Assembly (NCBI RefSeq): GCF_036227225.1
Contig: NZ_CP109444.1
Location: forward strand, 1,426,001-1,490,000
Origin: Streptomyces sp. NBC_01478
Lineage (GTDB): Bacteria; Actinomycetota; Actinomycetes; Streptomycetales; Streptomycetaceae
Reading direction: 5' to 3'
DNA: 64,000 nucleotides
Part shown: one piece after another, positions 35,812 to 44,859 of the stretch
How the letters are laid out: each line of letters opens with the position of its first letter
Numbering within the stretch: position 1 is the first letter of the stretch
The notes under the pieces: generated by a model
Databases searched by the model: none
The model's input: only the letters and a program-made list of their open reading frames with translations
Told to the model about the DNA's origin: nothing
Program-made: the position numbers and the translations under genes

Positions 35812-37412
35812 CGAACGAGGCGCACACCGCGAGCGCCGGCTCGCGGACCGACCCGCCGGACACGGCACCGCGCCATCGTCTGGAAGTGGCCGAGCTGTCC
35901 AAGGCGTTCGGCTCGACCCGGGCGCTTCGCGGGGTCCATCTGCGGATCGCCCCCGGAGAACTGCACGGACTGGTCGGCCAGAACGGCTGCGGGAAGTCCA
36001 CCCTCGTCAAGATCCTCACGGGTGTGTACGCGCCCGACCCCGGAGCTTCCATCGCGGTGGACGGGCAGCAGTTGGCGCTGCCCGTGCGCCCGATGCAGCA
36101 GCGCGAGGCGGGAGTCTCGGTCGTCCACCAGAACAGCGGGCTGGTGGACGACCTGACGGTGTGGGAGAACGTGCGGCTGGGGCACTACCGGGCAGGCCGG
36201 CTCTCGCGGCGGATCGACCGCCGCGAGGAGCAGCGGGCGACCGAGCGGGTCCTGGCCCGGCTGGACCGGCCCCTGGAGGTCGGCCGTCAGGTCGGGCAGC
36301 TCTCGGCGGAGGACCGGGCCGTGGTCGCCATCGCCCGGGCGGTGCAGGACCACCGCCCGGGGGGTGGGCTGATCGTCTTCGACGAGTCGACACGGGCGCT
36401 GGGCAGGTCCGCGCGGGCCCGTTTCTTCGAGCTGGTCCGGTCGCTCGTCGACGAGGGCACCTCGGTCCTGCTGATCTCACACCAGTTGGAAGAGGTCGTC
36501 GAAGCGACCGACCGGGTCACGGTGTTGCGCGACGGCGCCGTGGTCGAGGCAGGCCTGCCCACGAGCGAGGTGGACGAGGTCTCGCTCACCCGCCTGATGC
36601 TCGGACGTCACCTCGTCACGCACGGGAGGGTCGGGAGCCAGGTCAAGGACGAGGTCGTCGCCTCGGCACGGGGCCTGGCGGTCGGCCCAGTGGCTGGCCT
36701 CGACCTCGACATCCGGCGCGGCGAGGTCATCGGCCTGACCGGGCTGATCGGCTCGGGCTTCGTCGAGGTGGCCGAGGCACTGGCGGGGGCACGCCCGGCC
36801 GACGCGGGCACGCTGTCGGTGCACGGGCGCGACCTCGCGCTGGACCGCAGACGTGGCTGCACCGAGGAGTTCGTGGACGCGGGGGTCGCGTTCGTACCCG
36901 AGCGCCGCCTGGAGGCGGGGGTGGCCGGCGAGCTCTCGGTGGCGGACAACCTGACACTGCCGCGCGTGCGCGCCCGCGGCAGCCGACTGCGGACCGGCGC
37001 CGCGTGGCAGGCCGAGGAGACCGCCGCGATGATCGCGAAACTCGACATCCGGCCGCCCCACCCACAAGCGCCGGTCCACACACTGAGCGGCGGCAACCAG
37101 CAGAAGGTCCTGCTGGGCAAGTGGCTGGCCGGCGCACCGAACCTGCTGGTGCTGCACGAACCGACACAGGCTGTCGACGTCGGCGCCCGCCACGACATCA
37201 TCGACGCGATCCGGGAGGCCGCGCGGGACGGCTGCGGAATCGTCCTCGCCTCGATCGACCCCGTCGACCTCGCCGTGCTGTGCGACCGGGTGCTGGTGTT
37301 CCGCGACGGCCGGGTCGCCAAGGAGCTGAGCGGCGAACTGGAACAGGACGCCATCGTCCAGGCGGTCTTCGGCGATGACACACAACCTCAAGAAAAGGGG
37401 CAGGGAGACTGA
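35808..37412 (+). CDS. ABC transporter ATPase, RbsA type (two fused nucleotide-binding domains)
   Basis: A 534-residue duplicated ATPase of the carbohydrate uptake class 2. Domain 1 has Walker A GQNGCGKST at about 65, a weak signature (VGQLSAEDRA) and Walker B LIVFDES. Domain 2 has a degenerate Walker A (GLTGLIGSGF), a good signature LSGGNQQKVLLGKW and an altered Walker B, LLVLHEPTQ, with His in place of Asp. Asymmetric sites are normal in this family. The GTG at 35808 overlaps the binding-protein stop, and the ATPase stop overlaps the permease ATG, so the three genes are co-translated. Confidence 0.88.
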   Translation: MTNEAHTASAGSRTDPPDTAPRHRLEVAELSKAFGSTRALRGVHLRIAPGELHGLVGQNGCGKSTLVKILTGVYAPDPGASIAVDGQQLALPVRPMQQREAGVSVVHQNSGLVDDLTVWENVRLGHYRAGRLSRRIDRREEQRATERVLARLDRPLEVGRQVGQLSAEDRAVVAIARAVQDHRPGGGLIVFDESTRALGRSARARFFELVRSLVDEGTSVLLISHQLEEVVEATDRVTVLRDGAVVEAGLPTSEVDEVSLTRLMLGRHLVTHGRVGSQVKDEVVASARGLAVGPVAGLDLDIRRGEVIGLTGLIGSGFVEVAEALAGARPADAGTLSVHGRDLALDRRRGCTEEFVDAGVAFVPERRLEAGVAGELSVADNLTLPRVRARGSRLRTGAAWQAEETAAMIAKLDIRPPHPQAPVHTLSGGNQQKVLLGKWLAGAPNLLVLHEPTQAVDVGARHDIIDAIREAARDGCGIVLASIDPVDLAVLCDRVLVFRDGRVAKELSGELEQDAIVQAVFGDDTQPQEKGQGD

Positions 37413-38440
37413 TGGACGTCACCAGCCGGCAAGACACCGACACACCCCCTGCCGCGCCGAAGGCCGCGCGAACCGGGAAGCTGACATCGGCCTCCGCCCT
37501 CGCCGGACATTTCGCCTCGCGTTACTCGGTGATCGGCATCTGGGTGGCCATGATCGCGGTGTACGCCGCCGCGGAGCCGGGGGTGTTCCTGACCAAGGGA
37601 ACCTTCCAGACCGTCTTCGGCTCCCAACAGGCCCTGGTGTTCCTCACCATGGCCCTGCTGTGCACTGTCTGTGTCGGAGAGTTCGTGGACCTGTCGGTCC
37701 CGGCGGTCTTCGGGTTCTCCGCCACGATCCTGCCCGTTCTGGTCGTGGAGCACGGGTGGGGAGTGTGGCCGGCGGCGTTCGTCGCCGTCCTGGGCGCGAT
37801 CGTGGTCGGCGTGGTCAACGGCCTGCTCGTCGTCGTGGTCGGGGTGAACACCATCGTGGTGACCCTGGGCATGGGCACCTTCCTGGGCGGCATCGCCCTG
37901 TGGCTGTCGCACCTCAACACGGTCAGCGGTCTGCCGACCGGGTTCGGCAGGATCGCGTTGTACTCCGTGGGCGGGCTGCCGATCTCGTTCTACTACGGCG
38001 TGGTGCTGGTGGCGGGCTTCGCCTATCTGCTGGCGTTCACACCGCTGGGCCGCCACATCCGCTTCGTCGGAGCCAACAGAGAGGTCAGCCGGCTCTCCGG
38101 CATCCGCGTCAACCGGATCCGCTTCGGCTCCTTCGTCGCCTCCGGCGCCCTGTGCGGTGTCGGCGCGGTCATCTCCGTCGCGGCTCTGGGCGGCTACAAC
38201 CCCACTACCTCCGACACCCTGCTGCTGCCGGTCTTCGCCTCGGTCTTCCTCGGCACCGCGATCGTCCTGCCCGGACGCTTCAACCCGGTCGGTACCTTCA
38301 TCGGCATCTACTTCCTGGCGACCGGCATCCTCGGGCTCCAACTGCTGGGTCTGGAAGCGTGGGTCTCCTCGGTCTTCTACGGAGGTGTCCTGGTGGCAGC
38401 GGTCACCATCTCGACCTTGCTGCGCCGCCGCAGTCCATGA
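37412..38440 (+). CDS. ABC transporter permease, RbsC type
   Basis: A 342-residue permease with eight to ten membrane helices; conserved features are TIVVTLGMGTFLGGI near 150 and YLLAFTPLGRHIRFVGANREVSRLSGI, the cytoplasmic loop contacting the ATPase. It forms the membrane channel with the ATPase at 35808 and receives substrate from the lipoprotein at 34645. The ATG overlaps the ATPase stop (TGATG). A perfect hairpin follows 22 bp after its stop, ending the operon. Confidence 0.88.
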   Translation: MDVTSRQDTDTPPAAPKAARTGKLTSASALAGHFASRYSVIGIWVAMIAVYAAAEPGVFLTKGTFQTVFGSQQALVFLTMALLCTVCVGEFVDLSVPAVFGFSATILPVLVVEHGWGVWPAAFVAVLGAIVVGVVNGLLVVVVGVNTIVVTLGMGTFLGGIALWLSHLNTVSGLPTGFGRIALYSVGGLPISFYYGVVLVAGFAYLLAFTPLGRHIRFVGANREVSRLSGIRVNRIRFGSFVASGALCGVGAVISVAALGGYNPTTSDTLLLPVFASVFLGTAIVLPGRFNPVGTFIGIYFLATGILGLQLLGLEAWVSSVFYGGVLVAAVTISTLLRRRSP

Positions 38441-38462
38441 CCGGCTCGCCGACACCCCGGCC

Positions 38463-38500
38463 GCGCGAGGCACACCGCCGCCCGACGGTGTGCCTCGCGC
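38463..38500. terminator. intrinsic terminator after the ABC operon
   Basis: Perfect hairpin with 15-bp arms GCGCGAGGCACACCG (38463-38477) and CGGTGTGCCTCGCGC (38486-38500), eight-base loop. It separates the transporter operon from the tetR gene downstream. Confidence 0.75.
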
Positions 38501-38587
38501 ACGACAGCTCTGGTGCGTGAGCGGGTCCGTCGCCCCGGACCGGCGCAACGGCGTCGGCCCGAACTCAGCCGCACCTAACATGGCCGT

Positions 38588-39199
38588 GTGAGGATGACAG
38601 CGACTGACCGGCGACAACTCATCACGCGGGCTGCGGGTGAGCTGTTCATCGCGCGCGGCTACGCCGGCGTCTCCATGGAGGACGTCCTGACGGCGGTGGG
38701 CGGGTCGAAGGCGACCCTCTACCGCTATTTCACCGACAAGAGCGCCCTGTTCCGCGCATCCGTGGAGGCGCTGTGCGACGAGTGGTCCCAGCCGCTGCAC
38801 GCGTTCACGCCGGGTGGCGCGAACCTCACCGACACCCTCGTCGCGCTCGGTGAACACTTCGCCGGTCTCGTCCTCACTCCCGAGGCGATCGCCCTGCACC
38901 GCCTGGTCACCTCCGAAGCCATGCGCATTCCCGGGCTCGGGGAGGTCTTCGCGGAGCACGGGCCGAACGCGGGCCACGCGGTGCTCGGGCGCTGCCTCCA
39001 ACAGGCCTGCGACGACGGGCTGATCAAGGTCGAGGACCCGGTGCGAGCGGCGGAACAGCTCTACCAGGCCATGCTCGGCCACGCCCAGATGCGACTGCTG
39101 ACGGATGCGCCGGTCAAGCTGACCGACGCCGAGGTCAGTGCGTCCATCAACGAGGCGGTACGGGTCTTCCTGCACGGCGTCGCCGTCGACCCGGTCTGA
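38588..39199 (+). CDS. TetR-family transcriptional regulator
   Basis: A 203-residue TetR regulator. The helix-turn-helix occupies residues about 10-55 (GYAGVSMEDVLTAVGGSKATLYRYF). The C-terminal half resembles the AcrR-like dimerisation/ligand domain (EAIALHRLVTSEAMRIPGLG). The start is GTG 38588, with ATG 38594 as alternative. It lies directly upstream of the MetE-like gene, on the same strand with 102 bp between. A 20-bp palindrome in that gap recurs before the LigM-like copy 3 and in the lacI upstream region, making this the best candidate to bind it. Confidence 0.85.
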   Translation: MRMTATDRRQLITRAAGELFIARGYAGVSMEDVLTAVGGSKATLYRYFTDKSALFRASVEALCDEWSQPLHAFTPGGANLTDTLVALGEHFAGLVLTPEAIALHRLVTSEAMRIPGLGEVFAEHGPNAGHAVLGRCLQQACDDGLIKVEDPVRAAEQLYQAMLGHAQMRLLTDAPVKLTDAEVSASINEAVRVFLHGVAVDPV

Positions 39200-39250
39200 C
39201 CTTCCCCGCGGAGCCCGCCGTGGCCGGCACATGTCTTGCCCTCGAAGCGT

Positions 39251-39270
39251 ACTGGACCGTACCGTACAGT
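39251..39270. promoter_or_regulatory. 20-bp palindrome P1 before the MetE-like gene
   Basis: ACTGGACCGTACCGTACAGT, palindromic at 16 of 20 positions, 31 bp upstream of the MetE-like start. Seventeen of twenty bases recur before LigM-like copy 3 at 50604. Confidence 0.65.
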
Positions 39271-39301
39271 CGCCCGAGTGTCAGGCGTGAAGGGACGGCC
39301 G

Positions 39302-40417
39302 ATGCCGACGACGACGATCCGAGCCGAACATGTGGGAAGCCTGCTGCGCCCCGAGGAGCTGCTGGCGGCGCGCGTCGCACACCGGCGCGGCGCACTCTCC
39401 GACAAAGAGCTCTCGGAACTGGAGGACCAGGCGGCGACCGCCGCGGTGAAACTGCAACAGGACGCGGGGATACAGGTCTTCACCGACGGCGAGGTGCGCC
39501 GGGACGACTTCATGGCCTCGGTGGTGGAGACGGTCGGCGGGCTGGAGGCCGCCGAGGAGTCGTCGGCCCGTCCGCGCTGGATCCGTGACAGCGACGGCGC
39601 CGAACTCGACGGCGACGTCGCGTCGGTGGCCATCGCGGGACCCTTGTACCGGCGGACGCCGCTGTCCCTCGCCGAGGCGCGCTGGCTGTCCGCGAACGCA
39701 CCCGGGCCGTACAAGATCACCATGGCCAGTCCGACGATGGTGGCGGGCTTCTGGCGGCCGGGGGTGTCGGAGGACGTCTATCCGACCCGACGGGACGCGG
39801 TGGCGGCGCTGGCCGACATCTACCGGCAGGACATCGCCGACCTGATCGACGCCGGAGTCTCCTGGCTGCAGCTCGACTCGCTCGCCTACTGGGCCAACAT
39901 CGACCCCGAAGCCGCGCGGATGCGTCGGGTGACGGACCTGGAGGGGCATCTCTCCCACATCATCGACACGGACAACGGCCTGATCCGGTCCGCCCGTTCG
40001 AGGCGCCCCGGCATGACCGTGGCCATGCACTTCTGCCGGGGCAACATGCGCAGCGCCTGGTCCGCGCAGGGCGGCTACGAGCCCATCGCGGAGCGGGTGT
40101 TCGGCGAGGTCGAGGTCGACCGCTTCCTGCTGGAGTACGACACGGAGCGTTCCGGTGGGTTCGAGCCGCTGCGCTTCGTGCCGCCCGCCAAGACCGTCGT
40201 CCTTGGGCTGGTGTCGTCCAAGGTGGCCGAGCTGGAGTCGGTGGACACGCTGCGCCGGCGCATCGACGAGGCCTCGCAGTATCTGCCTCTGGAGCAGCTC
40301 GCCCTCAGTCCGCAGTGCGGGTTCGCCTCGACAAGTCAGGGCAATCTGCTGTCCGTTGACGACCAGCGCCGCAAGCTGGAGCTCGTCGCGGAGACCGCGC
40401 GTCTGGTCTGGGGCTGA
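39302..40417 (+). CDS. MetE C-terminal-domain-like methyltransferase
   Basis: A 371-residue protein corresponding to the catalytic half of cobalamin-independent methionine synthase. Zinc/homocysteine ligands are visible: His and Cys in MHFCRGN, Glu in LLEYDTERSG, Cys in LSPQCGFAS. The N-terminal folate-binding half of full MetE is absent, so the methyl donor may be a protein-bound or small methyl carrier rather than polyglutamyl methyl-THF. Standalone relatives also demethylate or transfer thiol/methyl groups. The ATG at 39302 is preceded by a 20-bp palindrome also found before LigM-like copy 3, linking it to the demethylation island. Confidence 0.8.
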   Translation: MPTTTIRAEHVGSLLRPEELLAARVAHRRGALSDKELSELEDQAATAAVKLQQDAGIQVFTDGEVRRDDFMASVVETVGGLEAAEESSARPRWIRDSDGAELDGDVASVAIAGPLYRRTPLSLAEARWLSANAPGPYKITMASPTMVAGFWRPGVSEDVYPTRRDAVAALADIYRQDIADLIDAGVSWLQLDSLAYWANIDPEAARMRRVTDLEGHLSHIIDTDNGLIRSARSRRPGMTVAMHFCRGNMRSAWSAQGGYEPIAERVFGEVEVDRFLLEYDTERSGGFEPLRFVPPAKTVVLGLVSSKVAELESVDTLRRRIDEASQYLPLEQLALSPQCGFASTSQGNLLSVDDQRRKLELVAETARLVWG

Positions 40418-40558
40418 CGGCGGGACACCGCCGCGGGGCCTGGTGTGGCGGGCGGGTACTCGGGTGCCGGGGCGGCGGCGGGGGCCTCAGCACCGCAGCG
40501 ACCGGGGGCTTCAGGTATCGCAGCAGCCGGGGGCTCGGGCGCCGAGGTGGACGGGGCC

Positions 40559-41626
40559 TCAGGCGCCGGGTCGGGCGGCGAGCCGTTGGTGCGGCTTCGC
40601 GTCGTAGGGCGAACCGTTGGACGCGATGGTCAGCAGTCGCTCGGCCTTCAACTCGGTCTCCTGCCACTCCCGTTCGGGGTCCGAGTCCCAGGTGATGCCG
40701 GCTCCGGCGCCGAAGTTCAGGCGTTGTCGGGTCCTGTCGATCCAGAACGTCCTTATGCCGACGGCCAGTTCACCCGTGCCGCGATCGGCGTCGACCCAGC
40801 CGATGCCGCCGCAGTACGGCCCACGGGGTGCGGTCTCCAGGGCGGTGATGATGCCGAGGGCGCTCTCCTTCGGAGCGCCCGTGACGGATCCCGGCGGGAA
40901 GGTCGCCGCCAGCAGTTCGGGCCATCCTGCTCCGTCGCGCAGTTCGCCGCTCACCTTGGAGACCAGGTGGACGAGCCCGGGATGGCGCTCCACCGCACAC
41001 AGGTCCGGCACGGTGACGCTGCCGGTGGCGCACACGCGCCCGAGGTCGTTGCGGACCAGATCGACGATCATCACGTTCTCGGCGTAGTCCTTCTCCAGGA
41101 GATCCGCCTCGGTGCGGCCGGTGCCTTTGATGGGGCCCGACTCGATCACGCGTCCTTCGCGGCGCAGGAAGAGCTCGGGGGAGGCCGTGGCCACCTCGAT
41201 TCCGAGGCCCGGCAGCCGGACGAACCCCGCGTACGGCGCGCGGTGGCGCGCCGCCAACCGGTCGGCCAGCGCCTCGATGTCGGCGTCCGCCGTGATCGGC
41301 GCCGACAGTACGCGGCAGAGGTTGGCCTGGTACACCTCACCGCGCGCGATGTGCTCGCGGATCCGCCGTACGCCCTGCATGTAGGCGTCGCGATCCAGCG
41401 ACGTGGCCCACTGACCGGGAGCGGGCCCGTCCCATCGGGCCCTGCGGACGAGGTGCTGCGCGGCGGGTCGTACGTCCCGGAAGCGGGCGCAGGTCAGGCG
41501 CCCTTCGAAGTCGGCCACGACGGCCCAGAAGCCCTCGGAGTCGAGCGCGGCGGGGTCATCGGTGACGTCGGTCAGGCCGGTCGCCACCCGGTCACCGAGC
41601 CGGGCCAGCGGCGGGAGTCGCATCAT
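40559..41626 (-). CDS. pabB: aminodeoxychorismate synthase component I
   Basis: A 355-residue chorismate-utilising enzyme making 4-amino-4-deoxychorismate for p-aminobenzoate and folate. The diagnostic motif PIKGTGRTEADLLEKD has Lys where anthranilate synthases have Ala, which identifies PabB. It also has LVRNDLGRVC, ATFPPGSVTGAPKESA and GELAVGIRTFW. The long N-terminal Trp-binding-type part of other TrpE/PabB proteins is shortened. The glutamine amidotransferase partner PabA is not in the window. The ATG at 41626 has AAAGG eight bases upstream and is favoured over a GTG at 41635. It is the last gene of the folP-ligM-metF-purU-folD-pabB run, suggesting folate supply for the catabolic pathway. 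Confidence 0.88.
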   Translation of the reverse strand: MMRLPPLARLGDRVATGLTDVTDDPAALDSEGFWAVVADFEGRLTCARFRDVRPAAQHLVRRARWDGPAPGQWATSLDRDAYMQGVRRIREHIARGEVYQANLCRVLSAPITADADIEALADRLAARHRAPYAGFVRLPGLGIEVATASPELFLRREGRVIESGPIKGTGRTEADLLEKDYAENVMIVDLVRNDLGRVCATGSVTVPDLCAVERHPGLVHLVSKVSGELRDGAGWPELLAATFPPGSVTGAPKESALGIITALETAPRGPYCGGIGWVDADRGTGELAVGIRTFWIDRTRQRLNFGAGAGITWDSDPEREWQETELKAERLLTIASNGSPYDAKPHQRLAARPGA

Positions 41627-41702
41627 GTCCGGCACCTTTCCTGAGCACGGTCCGACAGCGCGGGTACGCAGCAGCGCCCTGGGCGCCGACCGCCCAACTC
41701 GC

Positions 41703-42566
41703 TTATGCGGGCACGGTCTTGGGCACGGTGTTCCACTCGGCCGCGCGGAGGGTGTTGACCATCAGCATGGCGATGGTCATCGGGCCCACCCCGCCCGGTA
41801 CGGGGGTGATGCGGCTGGCGATGCCGTCGAGTTCGGCGGCGCGGACGTCACCGGTCAGGCCTTCGGGGGTGCGGTGGATGCCGACGTCGATGACGGTGGC
41901 ACCGGGCTTGACGTGCTCGGGTCCGACAAGACCCCGGACTCCGGTGGCGACGACGACGATGTCCGCGGGGCGGGTGACGGCTGCCAGGTCGGCGGTGAAC
42001 TCGTTGGCGACCGTCACCGTGGCACCGCGCCGCAACAGCAACTGGGTCAGGGGGCGGCCGACGAGTTCGCCCCAGCCGACGACGGCGACGCGTGCACCCC
42101 TGAGTTCGATGCCCTCGCTGTCGAGGAGTTCGATGACGCCGCTCGGTGTGCAGGGGCGCAGCCCTCGTTCGCCGCGGGCCAGCCGGCCCGCGCTCGCCGT
42201 GGTCAGACCGTCGACGTCCTTGGCCGCGGGAATCCGGTCGATCAGGGGCGCGGCGTCGAGGTGGGCGGGCAGCGGCAGTTGGAGCAGGATTCCGGAGACG
42301 GCCGGCGTGACCGCCAACTCGTCGATGGCCGCGGCGACTTCGTCCCCGGAAGCGTGCCCGGAGAGGTGTCGGTGGAAGTCGCGCATACCGGCCTCGCGGA
42401 TGGCGCGGCGTTTGGCGGCGACGTAGACGGCGCTGGCCGGGTCGTCGCCGACCAGGATGGTCGCCAGGCCGGGCACCCGTCCCGAGGCCGCGGTCTCGGC
42501 GACCCGTTCGGCGACCCGGGCCCGGATGTCACGGGCGATCCGGGCACCGTCGATGGTGGTTGTCAT
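41703..42566 (-). CDS. folD: methylenetetrahydrofolate dehydrogenase/cyclohydrolase, variant cofactor loop
   Basis: A 287-residue bifunctional enzyme interconverting methylene-, methenyl- and 10-formyl-THF. Catalytic features are present: YVAAKRR with the key Lys at about 50, ILLQLPLP, PCTPSGVIELL and PVPGGVGPMT. The NADP-binding motif is altered: where FolD proteins have GRSxxVGxP this one has GWGELVGRP, and the HSxT element is NEFT. The residues normally holding the 2'-phosphate are therefore gone, suggesting NAD use and an oxidative role. Upstream lies metF-purU; the direction methyl-THF to formate fits. Confidence 0.88.
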   Translation of the reverse strand: MTTTIDGARIARDIRARVAERVAETAASGRVPGLATILVGDDPASAVYVAAKRRAIREAGMRDFHRHLSGHASGDEVAAAIDELAVTPAVSGILLQLPLPAHLDAAPLIDRIPAAKDVDGLTTASAGRLARGERGLRPCTPSGVIELLDSEGIELRGARVAVVGWGELVGRPLTQLLLRRGATVTVANEFTADLAAVTRPADIVVVATGVRGLVGPEHVKPGATVIDVGIHRTPEGLTGDVRAAELDGIASRITPVPGGVGPMTIAMLMVNTLRAAEWNTVPKTVPA

Positions 42567-42826
42567 GATGGCGAACCGCTTTCTGCTGGTGAACGTCTCA
42601 CTCGTCGCAGCGGACTGTGTACCGAGGTCGCGGCCGACCGACCACGGGCGTACGGAACAGGAACAGGAACCAGAACCGGACGACGGTGAGCGGCTCGGCG
42701 GGAGTGCGTGCGGGATACGTGCCGGCCCGCCGCGTCCACCGCCCCGGGTGACCCGACGCGCGACAGGACCAACTGCCCCTGTTCCGGGCCCGTTTCCCTG
42801 TCGGGGCGGGCAGGACGACAGGGGGT

Positions 42827-43735
42827 TCAGGCGAAGACGATGGTGTGCTTGCCGTTGCGGATGACGCGGTCCTCGGCGTGCCAGAGCACCGCGCGGGAGA
42901 GGACGGCGCGTTCCACGTCGGCGCCGCGACGGGTGAGGTCGCCGGCGCTGTGGGCGTGGCTGACGCGCACGACGTCCTGCTCGATGATCGGGCCCTCGTC
43001 GAGGTCCTCGGTGACGTAGTGGGCGGTGGCGCCGACCAGCTTCACACCGCGCTCCTTGGCCTTGGCGTAGGGACCGGCACCGATGAAGGCGGGCAGGAAG
43101 GAGTGGTGGATGTTGATGATCGGTACGCCGACCCGCTCGATGAAGTCGCCGGAGAGGATCTGCATGTAGCGGGCGAGGACGACGAAGTCGACGTTGTCCT
43201 TGAGCAGCCGCAGGTGCTCGGCCTCGGCGGCCGACTTGTCCGCTCCCATGGAGGGGACGTGGAAGAAGGGGATGCCGAACGACCGCACATCCTCGGCCGT
43301 GTCGGGGTGATTGGAGATCACCATGGCGATACTGACGGGGAGTTGACCCTGCCGGTGGCGCCAGAGCAGGTCGAGCAGGCAGTGGTCGGACTTGGAGGCG
43401 AAGATCGCCACCCGTTTCGGCACGGACAGGTCGCGCAGGGTGTAGCTGAGGCCGTACGGCTTCACCAGTTCCTTGTCGAAGTCGGCGCGCAGGCTGGGCA
43501 GTTCGGCCCGCAGACCGTCCAGTCCGAAGACGGTGCGCTGGAAGAAGGCGCCGCCCTGCGGGTTGTCGGAGTACTGGTCGAGGGACACGATGTTGGCGCC
43601 GTGCCGGCCGAGGACCGAGGTCACGGCCGCGACGATGCCGGTGGCGTCGGCGCCCTGGACGATCAGCGACGCCTGGTGCCCGGCTCCCCCGGTCTTCTTG
43701 GCGATGCCGGTGGGCGCGGCCTGCGTGACGGTCAT
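42827..43735 (-). CDS. purU: formyltetrahydrofolate deformylase
   Basis: A 302-residue hydrolase converting 10-formyl-THF to formate and free THF. It has an N-terminal ACT-type domain (SLIVQGADATGIVAAVTSVL) and a C-terminal formyltransferase-fold domain with the catalytic Asn-His-Asp elements visible as INIHHSFLPAF, GAKPYAKA-like GAGPYAKAKERGVK, and TEDLDEGPIIEQD. The ATG at 43735 overlaps the metF stop by four bases, so the two are coupled. It regenerates THF for repeated demethylation. Confidence 0.9.
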   Translation of the reverse strand: MTVTQAAPTGIAKKTGGAGHQASLIVQGADATGIVAAVTSVLGRHGANIVSLDQYSDNPQGGAFFQRTVFGLDGLRAELPSLRADFDKELVKPYGLSYTLRDLSVPKRVAIFASKSDHCLLDLLWRHRQGQLPVSIAMVISNHPDTAEDVRSFGIPFFHVPSMGADKSAAEAEHLRLLKDNVDFVVLARYMQILSGDFIERVGVPIINIHHSFLPAFIGAGPYAKAKERGVKLVGATAHYVTEDLDEGPIIEQDVVRVSHAHSAGDLTRRGADVERAVLSRAVLWHAEDRVIRNGKHTIVFA

Positions 43736-44604
43736 ACGAGGTTGTCCTTCCTGAACTGGGCGATCCACTCGGACGTGGCCCGCAGGCCGCCGAAGGTGTA
43801 GAAGTGGATCTTTATGTCTCCGTGGCGGGCCGGGTCGTAGCCGTCCGCGAGTGCGCGCAGGAACTTGTCCGGGCCCGCGGTGCCCATCAGGTTGGTGATG
43901 GACAGGCCGTACTTCTTGGCGATGGAGGCGCTGGTGCCGACGCCGAACCGGGCGGCGTACGACATCAGGCGTCGCACACCGGCCGGTCCGGGCACGCCGA
44001 TCCGGACGGGGAGCGTGATGCCCTCGGCGCGGACCTTCTCCAGCCAGGCCAGGACGGGGTCCACGTCGAAGCCGAACTGGGTGATGACGCTGCCGTCGAG
44101 TTCCTGCTCGGCAATGGACGCGTTCTTCTCGCGCAGCGCGGACCACAGCGCGTCCCCGGCGATGTCCGGGTGGCCCTCCGGGTAGCCGCTGATGCTGACG
44201 TGCCGGACGCCGTACTCCCGTAGCAGTCCCGTCTCGATGAGGGCGAGCGAGTCCTCGTAGGGGCCCTCGGGGCGGGTGGGATCGCCGCCGACGGTGAAGA
44301 CGTTGGCGCACGTGCCGTCGGCCCTCAGGCCGGCGAGGAACTCCTCGAAATCGGCCTGCGAACCGAGGCGCCGGGCGGAGATGTGCGGCACCGGCACGAA
44401 GCCGAGGCGCTTCACCGCCCGGGACGCCTCCAGGCGCATGGCGAGGTTCTCGTTGCCGAGGAAGGTGACGTTGATGCGGGTGCCCTGCGGGATGGAGTGC
44501 CGGGCCTCCTCCAGCTTCGGGACGTCCTTGCCTGTCATCTCCAGGGAGAAGTCCTCCAGCAGCGATGTGCTCACCGCCGCCGAGGCTGTGCTGAGGGGGT
44601 TCAT
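43732..44604 (-). CDS. metF: methylenetetrahydrofolate reductase-like protein
   Basis: A 290-residue MTHFR-fold flavoprotein. Conserved segments are RINVTFLGNENLAMR, VPVPHISARRL, NVFTVGGDPTRPEGPYEDSL (the FAD/folate loop), VSISGYPEGHP and ITQFGFDVDPVLAW. In the usual direction it makes 5-methyl-THF. In O-demethylation pathways with LigM-type enzymes it runs in reverse to oxidise methyl-THF. It is separated from the LigM-like gene by 255 bp containing a common Streptomyces-type G+C repeat, and overlaps purU by four bases. Confidence 0.88.
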   Translation of the reverse strand: MNPLSTASAAVSTSLLEDFSLEMTGKDVPKLEEARHSIPQGTRINVTFLGNENLAMRLEASRAVKRLGFVPVPHISARRLGSQADFEEFLAGLRADGTCANVFTVGGDPTRPEGPYEDSLALIETGLLREYGVRHVSISGYPEGHPDIAGDALWSALREKNASIAEQELDGSVITQFGFDVDPVLAWLEKVRAEGITLPVRIGVPGPAGVRRLMSYAARFGVGTSASIAKKYGLSITNLMGTAGPDKFLRALADGYDPARHGDIKIHFYTFGGLRATSEWIAQFRKDNLV

Positions 44605-44756
44605 CGTGCTCCTTGTCGATAGGGAAGGGGGCCTCGGGGCGCGCGGCCCGACCGGTGGCGGGGTGAGGCTCTCGGCCCCGAGAGGGGAAACGGGCGGGGC
44701 GGGGGGCGGGGGGCGGCCGGACGCGTGATGCCGCCTCCGGCCGCCCGCGGTGCACG

Positions 44757-44840
44757 GCGCGCCCCGCAGGGGCGCGGGGCGGTATCGATGTGCGGCTCCG
44801 CCGCGTGGGCGCGACCAGCCACGACGGACCCGCAGACGAA
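44757..44840. repeat. Streptomyces-type G+C-rich intergenic repeat with hairpin
   Basis: The segment has a stem GCGCCCC-GCAG-GGGCGC followed by CGGCTCCGCCGCG and GCGCGACCAGCCACGACGG. This resembles a widespread Streptomyces intergenic palindromic family known from general experience. It may attenuate transcription between the LigM-like gene and metF. Confidence 0.5.
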
Positions 44841-44859
44841 AAGCCGGCCCCGCGGAGCG

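Noticed and set aside
44640..44756. G-rich run between metF and the LigM-like gene as a G-quadruplex or promoter
   Set aside because: Plain G+C richness with no -10/-35 pattern; only the adjacent repeat element is supported.
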